From Anastatus disparis (Eukaryota; Arthropoda; Insecta; Hymenoptera; Eupelmidae), in contig JAFFSR010000347.1 of NCBI GenBank assembly GCA_017163975.1, positions 10,904,430 to 10,968,429 on the forward strand: 64,000 bases of DNA. The letters run 5' to 3'. A model generated the notes under the pieces. It searched no databases and was not told the DNA's origin. It saw only the letters and a list, made by a program, of their open reading frames with translations. Each line of letters starts with the position of its first letter. The stretch's first letter is position 1. The position numbers and the translations under genes were made by a program. This document shows positions 1 through 11,528 of this stretch, in pieces.

Positions 1-935
1 TTACTAAAGCTGAAGCTTAAGATGGAACGTCAAAGAGTAGTTGAAGAGCTACACAAGCCAGCACGTCAAAGGTACAAGCGAAGAAAATATGACATACGCG
101 GATTAGATGAGACTTGGCAAGCTGACCTTGTAGAAATGATACCTTATTTTAAGGAAAACAAAGGTTTTCGCTACTTACTAACTGTCACAGATATATTTTC
201 AAAGTATGCATGGGCTGTACCAGTCAAATCGAAGAGTGGCAATGATGTTACTCTAGCTATGAAGTTAATATTAAAACAAGGACGGTGCCATCGAATTTAC
301 AAACTGACCAAGGAAAAGAATTCTACAATTCAAACTTTCAGAATCTTATGAAAAAGTACAAGATAAATCACTACTCTTCACATAGTAATCTTCATGCAAG
401 CATATGTGAACGCTTTAATAGAACTTTAAAAATGCAATGTGGTTAGAATTCAGCAAACAAGGAAGTTATAAATGGTTAGATATTCTGCCTGAGTTAGTGA
501 AAGCATACAATTCAAGAAAACATCGGACAATAGGAATTGAGCCTGAAAACGTTACGAAGATAAATGAAAAAGAAATCAAGAAAATTACCCAACTGAAAAA
601 GACCTGTAAAAACCAAAATTCAAAGTAGGAGATAAAGTGCGAATAAGTAAGATAAAACAAGTATTTGAAAAAGGTTATACACCAAATTGGTTAACTGAAA
701 TTTTCACAATAACAAGAGTTGTAAAACCAATCCCATAACTTACCACGTCAAAGATTATTATGATGAACTAGTTCCGGCGGCTTTTATGAAACGGAAATTT
801 AAAAGACTATGTATCCAGAAATTTATTTAGTAGAAAAGTTTTAAAGAAAAGTGGTAAACGTGTATATGTTAAATGGTTAGGTCTAAGTAACAAGCATAAT
901 AGTTGGATAGATAAAATGAGATTGTTTGAAAATTA
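1..935 (+). pseudogene. Polinton/Maverick integrase, decayed, with C-terminal chromodomain
   Basis: The sequence shows broken frames of a retroviral-type (DDE) integrase. The first open frame, 22-351, carries the core-domain start (DETWQADLVEM and YLLTVTDIFSKYAWAVPVKSK, the first catalytic Asp lying in ADLVEM). The following 352-440 reads in another frame through an ERFNRTLK-like third-catalytic-residue block, and 437-628 continues with the segment after it (KAYNSRKHRTIG). At 811-935 a short chromodomain reads RVYVKWLGLSNKHNSWI before a stop. A chromodomain after this type of core is typical of Polinton (Maverick) integrases, which insert the element by joining its ends to target DNA in the nucleus. 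The N-terminal zinc-binding part lies outside the window. At least three frame changes break it, so it is not functional. The polymerase of the same element class follows on the opposite strand from 2405. Confidence 0.75.
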
Positions 936-1164
936 AAATGTATTTTTACAATATAATAGTGTAATGAATGAAAAATTTAATTGTATTTTGTTTATATTAT
1001 TTAGATATATTTAAATAGAATATTGTAATATATTTTATTATGGTAATTCAATATAATTATAACTATAGTGGTGATGATGAATAAAAAACAAATGTATAAT
1101 GTTAACATATTTTTATTTATTTATGTATTATTATGTACAAGTTACAATAAATAGTTTTAAAAAT

Positions 1165-1482
1165 CATTTCTGTAGATATATTTTTACACCTGGATCGAAT
1201 TTGAAAGAAGTTCCTCCTAAATACATTTGTAAACAAACGTAGTTTGTTTGTTTCCATCGCAGAGTTTGTAAAAATTCTTCATCTTTTTAGAATTGCTGAT
1301 GAAAACCTTCTGTAGGAATACTTGAAAACTTTTTGCTCGAATTCTGCTACATCTTTACACCATATCGTGTCTTCACCTCTTTAAGTGCTGTTACTATGTA
1401 CTGCATGATTTTTCCAAGTCTGTAACTTTTTTCCTTGGCAAGAAGTCGCCTCCATCAATCTTATAAAGGGTTGATAACCCAT
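1165..1482 (-). pseudogene. Possible decayed exon inside the Polinton remnant
   Basis: On the minus strand a good splice acceptor (long T run then TTTGATTTCAG) ends at 1483. It is followed by a stretch that looks coding in fragments (STLYKIDGGDFLP, then in other frames IVTALKEVKTRYG) before an AT-rich tail. I do not recognise the protein. Its place between a Polinton integrase and polymerase suggests a small cargo gene of that element. The support is weak, and stops or frame shifts occur about every 30 codons. Confidence 0.2.
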
Positions 1483-1499
1483 TCTGAAATCAAAAAAAA

Positions 1500-2400
1500 A
1501 GTAAAAATTAAAATTTCTGTTAAAGATATTTTTTTATTAGGAAAAATTGTACTATAAACTTATATGATTAGTTAGTTGACTTCGGTCTTTGTAGAGGTTG
1601 ATCGTTCTCAAGCCTTCTGATTACTTGACGTGCTCCTCATCATGCTCCGTCCCTTGATATAGCTCATCTCCACCTCGATTCTGCCCTTCCATCGCCACTT
1701 GTAATAAATCCTTCTCCCATCTTCTTCAGAACTTATCCCCTATTGATGGATCCCAGTCATGCATGAACTCCTCTAATACGTCATACTCAATAATGATTTG
1801 CTCACCTTGGTTGCCATGAAGTGTCACCTCACTGTGCTGCACAATTTTCATCCCCTCTCATGCTCTATATCATTCACCTCGACTTGCATTACTCCATTTT
1901 CATTGGATTCATCCCTCTCGATTTCCCTCTCTTCTATGCTCTGTAACATTCATCTCACTCGTTACTCTATTTTCATTGGATACTGTGTCCCTCTTCTTCC
2001 AATTCCTGCTCTTTTTCAGCAGCCATTTTCTGTGATATTCCTCTACTGGGCAGAACAGCCATCTGTATCTCTTCAATTCTAAAATGACCCCATGGTAAAG
2101 TATGTCTGTACTATCAGGCAATAAAAATCTCTCTTATCATCGTGGACCAGTTACAAATTTTATTTCCCACTTTCTCAGTATGCACTGTGTGTAATTTTAA
2201 TCGAATATTGCACTGTTCACGGTGTATAATGACAAGATCCTGAAGACAGCTTCGCTAATCTTCGAAAGTGATTGTTTTCTTCACGACGTTAGATTTGATA
2301 CCTTTGGCTTTTTACTGTGTCACTCCATCAACCAAAATACTACAGATTTACTCCGCAAACCTATGAATTCAAGTCATAATCTTGCTCACAGCATTCATCT
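1500..2400. other. No convincing gene; Polinton interior
   Basis: The two opposing open frames at 1798-2121 overlap and have low-complexity composition without recognisable motifs. The stretch is less AT-rich than its surroundings, which fits remnant coding DNA of the Polinton, but nothing can be named. Confidence 0.3.
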
Positions 2401-2404
2401 TTCA

Positions 2405-5400
2405 TTAATCCAGGAATTTTCTTATTGACACGTGAATATTAAACCGAGTATTTTCAGCAGAATCAGAAGTATCAACTCTGTGAATGTCTTCCTTCATTGT
2501 TTGATACATCTCAATTTCTTCAACTTCATATATTAAACTATCCGTATCCTGGTATATGTGAAGTTTACATTTTGTCCTAGTCGTTGTTTCATATATGAGT
2601 AATGAAAACTCATATAACAGTGTTTTTGATAAATCACAAGGATGGAAAAAACCAACATATAGGTTTTTTATTGTGATACTCGTTCTCTTCAGCTGAATAG
2701 CTACCAAATTCTCATCAAAATTGCACAACTAAAAAATTTGGTTGAGCTATACGTGCTTCTGCTCCATATCTGCCTGTGAATTTATTTATTAATCGCCATC
2801 AACACGTGACCGCTCGTTCGATGCACATTTTCCATAGACAGAGTTAATTAATAATTTATAGAAGAGTTTTTCAAATTCATTCTTTGCTTGCTTTCTTTTC
2901 TCAGTATTTAATTCAACATAAGGTTTGAGCTAAGCCTTCTGTTCAAAACTTAAAATTCCTGTGGACTTTCTTTAATCGAAGTCCATTATCAACGCCAGAG
3001 TGTTAATGTCTGATAATGAATGGCCTTACCTTTCCTTTTAATTCACAAGTAGTAAATGGTTTTTGCGCTGAGGCCTAATTGGTGACGTGTTCTGCACCAG
3101 TCTTATCCCGTGTTTCATCGCTGGATTTCCCCAGGAGAGTCTAAATCCACTTCAGCAACATAGCCTATATATCCGAATCTGGCTGTGTATTGAAGAAATC
3201 TGGCATTGTTTCGATAATCAATCCATTTAAATTTTCCTATCGAAATGTGCTGTAACATCGGCCAACCAAGAAAGATTATTAATGTCAAAAGATAGAAGGT
3301 TTCTTCTTCTATTTTCGTCATAGGACCATGTATGGATTGTCGTTGCACTATACATACCGGTTACAGCACTAGCTTATTCCTCCACGGATAACTGTTCTGA
3401 CATTAACATTAGCATGTCAATGTCTGACAAAAAGTTCCAATTCTACCTTCGTCATTTTAAGAGCTGCTGAAACCTTGTTGGCCTGAGAGTGTTTAGAAGT
3501 ACAGGACCTCAAACCGTAGGATGTAAAAAGAGGTCCTCATAGTGAATCTCAAACACGTCAGCCAGTAGAAAACATCGAAGTTTTAAATATAGAACAGTAC
3601 TCTCCCCTAAGTTTTTAGAGAGATAATTCGCATTAACTTGAACAGCATGCTCAAAATCTTCTTCAGCTATCGAGAATCCATTTAGTTTGTTGCAAGAGCT
3701 CATTTTTCTGGCAGCTTTAGAAGCAAAAGAGTTTGATCTTAATCCATCCACAAAATCAGAGAAGTTACCTTTCCATCACAGAAAGGTTATCTTTGCATCC
3801 TGTGAATCCATCCTGTTTGAAATTCTTCCATTGTAGTGAGCAAGCACGTTTTCTAGATATGATGCAGCTTCTCCAATGATCATGGAAAACATAAGAATCA
3901 TAGCAAATCTAGTAAATTGATGTCACTATTTTGCATGTATTTTGTAAAAAGAAATGTATTTTTTTCCTCATTTTGATGGCCACTAGGACATTCATCCTTC
4001 GTCAATGTGAAGTGCCAATTCTTTTAGAATAAAATGTGTCGTATTGAGATTATGAAACAACAGAATGAATCAATTCACCCATAATTCAAATTACGGTTTA
4101 TGAGCTTACCTCCTGACTCAGGAGAAATAAAACGTAAAATAACCAAATTATGTTCTTTTGTTCAATTATAACTAATGTGAAACAACTTACCGTCCTTAGA
4201 GATGACAGTTGTCTGTACATAAAGTTCTTCACAGATTAGTTTTCAACATATATGGGCAAACTGTTGACCTCTGAAAAGAATTAATTATTATAAATCAGTA
4301 AGTCATTTAGTACAGATTCTTATAAGTTCATCAATCTTTTCACTAGTTTACCTGAATTCTCTAATAAGCCATTTTGCAGGTGTCTCTTCACATTCATTAT
4401 TTTTCTATATGATTTAAAAAGATAATTTTCTATCTGAAACTGCATTTCATATATTGCCAATGCTATAGCTTCAGAAGTTGAAAAACTTTCATTTTCAGTA
4501 GGTTTCAATAAACATTCGAAATCTGTATACAATCACTAAAGAACTTTGCTACTTTTATATAATCTTCGAATTTGAGAATGTTATTCTTACTAGGAAATAT
4601 AGAACACTTGATCATAGATTTGCTCAAACTTTGGGATAAGATTTTCCAGATGTAAAATGTGAAAGGAAACAGAATTTCAGACCCCAACTCTCAATATTTC
4701 CTAGTTGCAAGCAATTAAAAAAAATCACTAAGAAGTTACTAGATTTTCAAACGCATATAATTCCTTAGCATTGATAGCTAGAGCTTGAAACTTTTTAAAT
4801 GAAGCTGAGCTCAAATCCTTTTGAAGTAGTAGTTATAGCGTGTCAACATATTTTTCTTCCCAAAGTTATAGCGTGATGTCTATTGGACAATCGATTTTCT
4901 TTTAACATTAATTGTTAATAAAGCTGAAATTAGGTACTAATGTTTGCTGAGCTTATAACTGGCAAAAATAATATTTTGACATGCTATACTACTATTTTAA
5001 AAGATCTGAAGCTCTCAGGTCTTCGCTAAAAAAGTTCCAAGCTCCTAGCTATCAATGTTAAGGAAATTATATGCGTTAAAAATCTGGTAACTTTTTTAGT
5101 GATTTTCTTTAATTGCCTGTAACTAGGAAATATTGAGCGTTGTGTGTCCAATATTCTGTTTTCTTTCATATTTTGGCATCTGAAAAACTTATCCCAAAAG
5201 TTGAGCAAAATCCAATGATCAGAAGTCTGATACTCTCCTAGTTAGTGTCCGAGTAGATTGATTCTACATTTATTTAAATTTTCACCAATCCTTTTCATGA
5301 GTTTTCAATCTTTCTTCATGATAAAAATTTGTAAACACCTTTCACAATGAAAAGATTTCATATGAGTTTTAGATAATTGAGGACCTCAGTAGTCGAGACA

Positions 5401-6100
5401 TACTTTTAATCCAAACGTAATGATATTGAGGCATGCTTCCATCATCATCTTTGATATTTCTTCATACTCATCTAAGTAAAAATCTTGAATGATAAGCAAA
5501 TTCACATGTTGAACCTTCTTTTCTACAGTGATGTGACAAGGTGATACTTCAAACTTTGGCCCGTACTTCTTGGTATGTATACATTTTACTGAAATACTTT
5601 TATTCAATTTTTCAAATTTCGAAACATTTAAGTTTGACAGGAAATTCAATGTCTCCAAATTCCAGCTTTTTTCTCATGCAAACGATACTGAGTCACTCTG
5701 TTTGGATTATTTTCACTTGGATACAATGCTGAAAGTATAGCATACTAAAACATATTTGTCATATTGTGAACATTTAGACACGCTTTCTTATTCTCTATAA
5801 ATTTTGGAAGAGAATGAAAGAGAACTACCTTTGAAAGGTGAATATTTTTTCATATTTATACAAACTTATAATTCTCTTCAAAGTCCATCCAGAATCTTTT
5901 CTTGAAATTCTTCTAATTGTGTAAGAATAGGCTCTTTGATATGATCCTTAAACCATCCCTCTAAATCTGTCGACATGTATACTTAGAACTTTCGCTCGTA
6001 AAATATTTAGTATCAGTTAATTCCTCAGTATTTTTCTGCACAGCAAATTCTGAGACAAAATCAGAATTTATTTTCAATGCACTGTATTCTTCTAAGCATG
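2405..6100 (-). pseudogene. Polinton family-B DNA polymerase, decayed and split
   Basis: Fragments appear in correct order from high to low coordinates on the minus strand. Around 5700-5760 is a conserved pre-exonuclease block (ALYPSENNPNRVTQYR). At 5386-5658 follow a FEKLN block and a HVNLLII strand. At 4320-4532 is the exonuclease motif with catalytic Asp and Glu (YTDFECLLKP). At 3509-3751 a LKLRCFLLADVFE block corresponds to the usual LK-DVLLLADVFE. At 3115-3348 is polymerase motif A (GYVAEVDLDSP, catalytic Asp in EVDLDSP). At 2405-2728 is motif C (QDTDSLIYEV) and the DIHRVDTSD block after it. This is the protein-primed type PolB of Polintons. The gene is interrupted between 5386 and 4532 by a palindromic transposon (about 4590-5245) and by many frame shifts, so it is dead. 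Confidence 0.8.
4590..5245. mobile_element. Palindromic MITE, family A, copy 1 (inside Polinton PolB)
   Basis: Two arms of about 300 bp run inward from 4590 and 5245 as reverse complements. Both contain the string GGGATAAG near the outer end, a TCACTAAnAAGTTACTAGATTTT block and a GCTGAGCTCAAATC or matching block. The right end reads ACTCTCCTAG, identical to the ends of the copy at 37018-37680. No transposase is present. The left terminus is decayed. It lies exactly between two fragments of the polymerase gene, so it inserted into that gene. Confidence 0.7.
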
Positions 6101-6114
6101 CCTGAACCTTAACT

Positions 6115-6640
6115 TTGAAGAGTTTTTGTGCATCATTCAAAAAAACTCAAAATGTCCACATGTTTAATATTTATAACTACACCAGTCCTAATACGATTTT
6201 GAAAGCTGACTCCACGTCTCGCCATTCGACTCTAGCTTCTGTTTCCTTAGATTCTGTTACCTCCTTGTTGAAGATTTGTTGTTCCAACTGCACTTTGAAA
6301 CATGAGGATGTGTTATACAAGTTTGACATTTTGTTTCTCTCCTCTTCTGAGATTTGGTTGAGCGATTTTTTCGTTTAATTTTATTATAGCGGAATTACAC
6401 GTGTCTAACCAATAATGAATATCATTACTGCTTAATTCGCTTATACTTCGTAAAGCATCACGAAGTAATGTGTACAAGATTGTTCAAAAAATCAATCAGT
6501 CATCTTTACTTTGTTTTTTTTTGGTAACACTAAAATAATACTAGAGTAATCACTGCAATGTTACGATAATTGAGAACAAATCTGATTTGATTGTGATTTA
6601 CAGGAACTGTACTAGTCTGAAAAATAGCTTCCCTTTTTAT
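6115..6640. other. No gene seen
   Basis: The 87-codon open frame at 6115-6378 (+) lies antisense to the region where the polymerase N-terminus should be and has no recognisable motif. The rest is AT-rich. Confidence 0.3.
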
Positions 6641-7065
6641 AGGCAATGAAAATGAAAGATGGAAATACAAATTTTATTATTCAACCAATAGAAAAAGAAA
6701 AATTAGTAAAAAGATAAGAGGGACAAAAATTTGAAGATTCACCAATACCAAAAAGAAAAGATAATGAAAATATAAGATGAGATAAAAATTTGTAGATTCA
6801 ACTAATGTGAAAAGAAAAGTAAATCAAAATATAAGAAGGGATACAAATTTTAAAGCTCGACCAATGTTAAAAAAAAGTTAATGAAAATATAGAGAGGATG
6901 CAAATTTAAAGATTTGACCTATAGTAAAGAGACAATTTAGTGAAAACATAAGAGGGGATACTAATTTTCCAAGATTTGACCATTAAAAAGAGAAAATTCA
7001 ATGAATATATGAGGGGATACAATTTCAAGATTCAACTAATAATGAAAAAAAGTAAATTAAGAGAG
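6640..7065. repeat. 62-bp minisatellite, about seven diverged units
   Basis: Units begin with AGAGGGATACAAATTT or variants, continue with AGATTCAACCAATA and end with an A/G-rich AAAAAGAAAATTAATG stretch. Successive starts are about 60-65 bp apart and units differ from one another by roughly a fifth of positions by eye. There is no coding potential. Confidence 0.7.
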
Positions 7066-7167
7066 GGATATATTTATCTTTTAAGTCCAAATAAAATAGA
7101 TCATTTTAGAATTTTTCCTATTCAGTCTCTAAGATTACTTCTCGCTGAATGAAATTAGAATTGTGAA

Positions 7168-8035
7168 ATGGCTAGAACAAGAGTGATTATAATCTAATGG
7201 TTAGAAAAGCGATATTACGATCCTGAAGAAAATGTTTATATTTGCGATATTCAAGGATTTCAGAGCACATCAGAGAATCCTTTCATTTTTAAAAAATAAG
7301 TTTTTGAATATAAGGAAAACGCTTTTCCAACAGCCTATCTCTTTGAGCCTCCAATGACATGGAGAGAACTTAATAAAGAAGAAAAAGCATGAATTATTGG
7401 TTAGAAAGGTATCATCATGAATATCATGGACTCAGGAGATATTCCATACCATCGCCTCAAACGAATTTTCGATATCTGTTCGCAAGGAGTTGAGAAATTA
7501 TTTGTCAAGGAGAGAAGAAAGCACAGTGGCTGGCCAATCTTTTTACCTAATATGTAAGTATTACATTTATAGTTAAACAAATAGTCTTTTTATATTTTTT
7601 TGTCATACTTTTCGATACTTTGATTATACTGTCGTTATACTTGTGATATTTTATTTAAACTCAAAAAATATAAAAAAGTTATAGTCAAAAGTATCAAAAG
7701 TATGATGAAAGTATAACAAGAGTAGTATAACAACAGTATAACCAAAGTATCAAAAGAAGTATCAAAAATTTTTGATGATTTCGTTTTATTTTTCGTTACT
7801 TTAGTCAAAATTTTCTTAACTTTTTCTTATATTATTTTCTGTACTTTGTCTTAGGTCAATCCTAAAAATGTTAAAGATTTTGGATGTCCATCACTAGAAA
7901 AAATAAAGTATGATGGACGATTTTTTGCTCCAACCATGTTCTCTGTAAGAGTCGAAGACGTATGTGTGCTGTTGATAATGCTCTTGCAATACGAGCGTGG
8001 TTACGAAATTATCTAGATGGTAAATTTATAGGATG
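7168..8035 (+). pseudogene. Exonuclease-like gene with one intron, broken (copy 1 of a family)
   Basis: The first exon (7168-7553) reads in pieces: CDIQGFQ, then YLFEPPMTWRELNKEEK, then SGDIPYHRLKRIFDIC and GVEKLFVKE. A canonical intron (GTAAGT at 7554, TTTGTCTTAG ending 7854) follows. The second exon reads VKDFGCPSLEK and, one frame over, MCAVDNALAIRAWLRNYL before a stop at 8035. The same order of blocks occurs at 54384-54019 and 53838-53371. A D-x-Q near the start, a middle Gly-Asp block and a final CAVDNA resemble the three motifs of DEDDh 3'-5' exonucleases, but this is inference. In-frame stops at 7195 and near 7295 and a shift in exon 2 make this copy non-functional. The intron holds an internal inverted repeat. 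Confidence 0.5.
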
Positions 8036-8470
8036 AAGTGGATAAAATTTTTAATAAGAATATATTACGAATAAATTTAATATAATAAAAGTTTTTTATT
8101 TCTTGTTTTTTCTAAACCTTATTGTCCTCATCGGAATAAATAATTTTAATTTTTAATGGTTAAAAATTATAATTGGAGATTTCTAAGGTAAAAGGGTGTA
8201 TTTTGATAACGTATCGTTTTTTTCATGTTTCTTAGTGATAATTAATTGTGATAACATTACATTTATAGTATAATATTTAGGAAAGAAATATCATCGTACT
8301 ATGTTTCACGAAATTAAATGATAAAAGACTTTTTCGAGTTACGCTCTGTTCAAGTAATCAATCACGTCATAATTTTATTTATATATTTATTGCAATGACA
8401 AATATTTTTAATATGAAATAATTAGAATAAATATTCTGAAATTTTTATGTATTATTAAGTTATTTGAATA

Positions 8471-8505
<35 letters not shown>

Positions 8506-8658
8506 GAATGAAGAAAATTTTTTTGTTATTATATAAATTAACGATGGGATAGGAATGAAAAAAATTGAAGCAATACATCTTTTCATTTATTTTTTTTTTT
8601 TTTTTATTTTTATTTAATATATATTAAACAAAAATTATATTTACATAATAATTACAAA
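8036..8658. other. Intergenic AT-rich DNA with a TA microsatellite
   Basis: A pure TA run lies at about 8471-8502 and a T homopolymer at 8590-8604. No gene is seen between the two tail-to-tail genes. Confidence 0.6.
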
Positions 8659-9912
8659 TCATAAGTTTATAATTTCATACTTGATACGTGGTTTGCCTGA
8701 TTGCGCACATTCCACATCTTGAGGTTGCTTCAATTGTAACCTTTTACTTCTTTCATCATGTTCTCGTATCGATATTTGAGTTGAAGGAAGTATAAAGTTA
8801 TTCTTGGATCCTGAAAACAAAATTAATAAAAATTATTTTTGTATAAGTGAAAAAAAATTTTTTTTCCAAGTATATTTTTAAAAATAGTTTTTTACCTGTA
8901 CGTGTTGACGAAGTCTCTTGAACTTCTTGTAACGCCTTCTCATCAGCTGCTCGTTTATTTTTTCAACGTTTTCCTCAGCTGCAAACATAAATTACAATAT
9001 AATTAAATTTTAATTATTATAAATTTTTTTATAATTAAAAAAATTATTATAAAAAATCGGAAAGGAAATAAAAATAAATTGAAAACATGAAGAACAATAC
9101 AATTTTTATAATTATTATATTATAATTTTTATAGTTAAAAATTATTATAAAAAAATTAAAATAGAAATAAAAATAAAACTTACTTTCCGCTTTTCTTTTT
9201 TGGATGTGGAAACTGCATCATTTGTAGTTTTTTGCACTTTTATTTGACTTTGTGTCCGATCCACTGGATGATGTGCGGGAGCTCGAGCTCGAGCTGGAAC
9301 TGCTCGAATTTGAACTGCTTGAGCTTGAACCGCTCGAGCTGGAACTTCTCGAATTTGAACTGCTTGAGCTTGAACCGCTCGAGCTGGAACTTCTCGAATT
9401 TGAACTATTCGAGCTTGAACCGCTCGAGCTTGAACTTGTGCTCGAACCACTCGATGATGATGTGTTTGAGCTTGAACGAGGATTCGACTTCGACCTTGAT
9501 CTAGATTTCGACCTTGATTCCGATCTCGATCTCTGCGGTTGACATATCCCTTCATTTAATTGCTCCATAGCCGCAGTAGTTGGAAGTATTGGCACTGAAA
9601 AGAAAAAGTTGAAAATGAATTTTATTATTTGTTATTATTTAAATCAATAAATAATTATAATAAAAAAAATTCTATTATTCTCAAAAAAAAAGTTAAAAAT
9701 TAATTTTATTGGCAAATTTTAAAACAAATAATTATAATAAAAAATAATTTTATTGTTCTCAAAAAATTTATTATACTCAACTTACATGAATCCACCGCTT
9801 TCATTGCCCATGATGCATAATCTAACATCATGATCAATGTAGGTCCATTATTGACGATCCATCTTATTTTTTCTTGCACTGTTTTTATACACTTATTTTG
9901 CTCCTCACACAT
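8659..9912 (-). pseudogene. Four-exon Ser-rich gene, unrecognised, with one stop and one frame shift
   Basis: Splice sites define the model: exon 1 9786-9912 (ATG at 9912, donor GTAAGT), exon 2 9184-9594 (acceptor TTTTCTTTTCAG, donor GTAAGT), exon 3 8896-8978 (acceptor TATGTTTGCAG, donor GTAAAA), exon 4 8659-8810 (acceptor TTTGTTTTCAG, stop TGA). Exon 1 starts MCEEQNKC and is well mixed. Exon 2 has RS dipeptides then a long Ser-rich tract from a 45-bp tandem repeat. Exons 3 and 4 are charged and end in IKYEIINL. Phases agree at the exon 1/2 and 3/4 joins, but a TGA at 9220-9218 and a one-base frame change in the A-rich start of exon 3 interrupt it. It could be a young pseudogene or carry sequencing errors. 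I do not recognise the family; the RS/Ser tract could suggest a nuclear or linker function, but that is only a guess. Confidence 0.5.
9290..9440. repeat. 45-bp in-frame tandem repeat within exon 2 of the Ser-rich gene
   Basis: About three 45-bp units built from CTTGAGCTTGAACCGCTCGA-type sub-repeats encode Ser/Gly/Arg/Asn runs on the minus strand. The opposite strand gives Leu/Glu-rich open frames that are only shadows. Confidence 0.75.
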
Positions 9913-10239
9913 TTTTCTTCTAGTTTTTCTTCTAATGTAGAAAACTCAAAGATGATCGGAGAACTGACGAGTTGCAGCTTGCAACAGGGTAATTATGTGA
10001 AAAACTGGGATTCTTATCTTGCTATGATATTATGAAATAAAAATTTTACGATTGGTGGAAAAATTCCCCTCTAAAAATAAATACCTCCCTTGAAAAAATT
10101 TTTGTCCATTCAGCATTAGTCCTACATACGCCTAAATTTTTATCTTATTGTTTTCTAAGGATCGAGACAGTAAATGAATTTTATTTTAGATTATAAATCT
10201 CATTCCTGAGAATAAACGATCTTCTTTTTCTCAGATAAA

Positions 10240-10650
10240 TAATTTTTATCATTAAATGATTTTTTTGGTTTCCTCAAGAAAACCGTTAAACATTTATGAC
10301 CGGAAATTTTAACATAAGACGGAAGGGTTTCGTAAATTTTTTCATGATATCATTTTCCTTTTCAAGATAAAGAGAATGCATCTGACTATTTTACTTATTA
10401 ATTTTTATGGTTTCCTAAAGAAAACTTTCGAACGTTCACAAACAAAAAATTGTATCTTTTCAGAGCATGAATTTTTTTTCAAGTTATCATTTTCTTTTCA
10501 AGATAAGAAGGAGAATGCATATGACAATTTTACTTATTAATTTTTTATGGTTTCCTAAAGAAAACTTTCGAACGTTCACAACCGAAAAATTGTATCTTTT
10601 CAGAGCATAAATTTTTTTCAAGTTATCATTTCCTTTTCAAGATAAAAAAG
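10240..10650. repeat. 140-bp tandem repeat, about three units
   Basis: The string GGTTTCCT(A/C)AAGAAAAC starts at 10267, 10409 and 10549, each followed by the same AACGTTCACAA, ATCTTTTCAGAGCAT and CCTTTTCAAGATAA blocks. The last two units are nearly identical and the first is diverged. Noncoding. Confidence 0.8.
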
Positions 10651-10834
10651 ACTTTCATACACTTCCGATCATCTATGATCGGAAAATTTTATCTTTTTAA
10701 CTAAGGATGGATAGGCCGCGTATATTTTTTTAACGTACACCAGTAATTCAAAAGAAACCACAGAGTGGGTGGCCCTATTTTTTTTTCAGCTTAAAAAATA
10801 ACATGAGGGGGTGAGGGGGATCTATGTGCTTCAA

Positions 10835-11100
10835 AGTACACGCGGATACTAAATCACTGTCGAAAGAGAGGGGTACTAAAAACTTGAGAAAAGAGGAGGA
10901 TCTATACGTACTTTGAGAAAAGGAAGGTGTTTTTAGAACCCATACATTTGCTTTGAAATACGTAGGATACTGGATCGCTTTGAAAAAGAGGGGAGTGATA
11001 CAGAAGGCCTATATATGCTTTAGGTTACATAGGATACTATATCACTTTGGAGAGAGAGGGGGTGATACAGAATGCCTATGATCTAGGATGCCTATAGCCT
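10835..11100. repeat. Short diverged repeats of about 62 bp
   Basis: The motif GGATACTnnATC(A/G)CTTTG followed by AGAGGGG and GATACAGAA(G/T)GCCTAT recurs at about 10845, 10965 and 11027. No coding signal. Confidence 0.55.
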
Positions 11101-11487
11101 ATCTACTATTAATAATTTTTTCAGATATTTTACATAAATAATTAATATTATGTATTTTTTGTTCATGTTTCTATGTCAATAATAAAAATTTAATAAAAAA
11201 TGTACAATTATATAATATTATGTATAATATAAAAATATATTATAATAAAAAAATTTTTATATAAAACAATGCATAAGTGTTACATTTTATATTGATATTG
11301 GCAAGTGGAACGAGCAGGGGAGACCACCCTAGTATATGTATATATATATATATACATACATATATAATTCAACTCAAACATCTAAGAAAAAATAAGCAGC
11401 TGAGTTATTATAAGTTCTTAAGTGCAAATTGAGTTGTTACGAAAAATATAAAATATTTTATTTTTACGTATCAAAGTACGATAAAAT

Positions 11488-11524
<37 letters not shown>

Positions 11525-11528
<4 letters not shown>

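Noticed and set aside
1798..2121. Overlapping opposite frames of 94 and 70 codons
   Set aside because: No recognisable motif in either; kept only as undefined Polinton interior.
9232..9542. Two long + strand open frames rich in Leu/Glu and Ser/Asn
   Set aside because: They are antisense shadows of the 45-bp tandem repeat in the Ser-rich gene and have no motifs.
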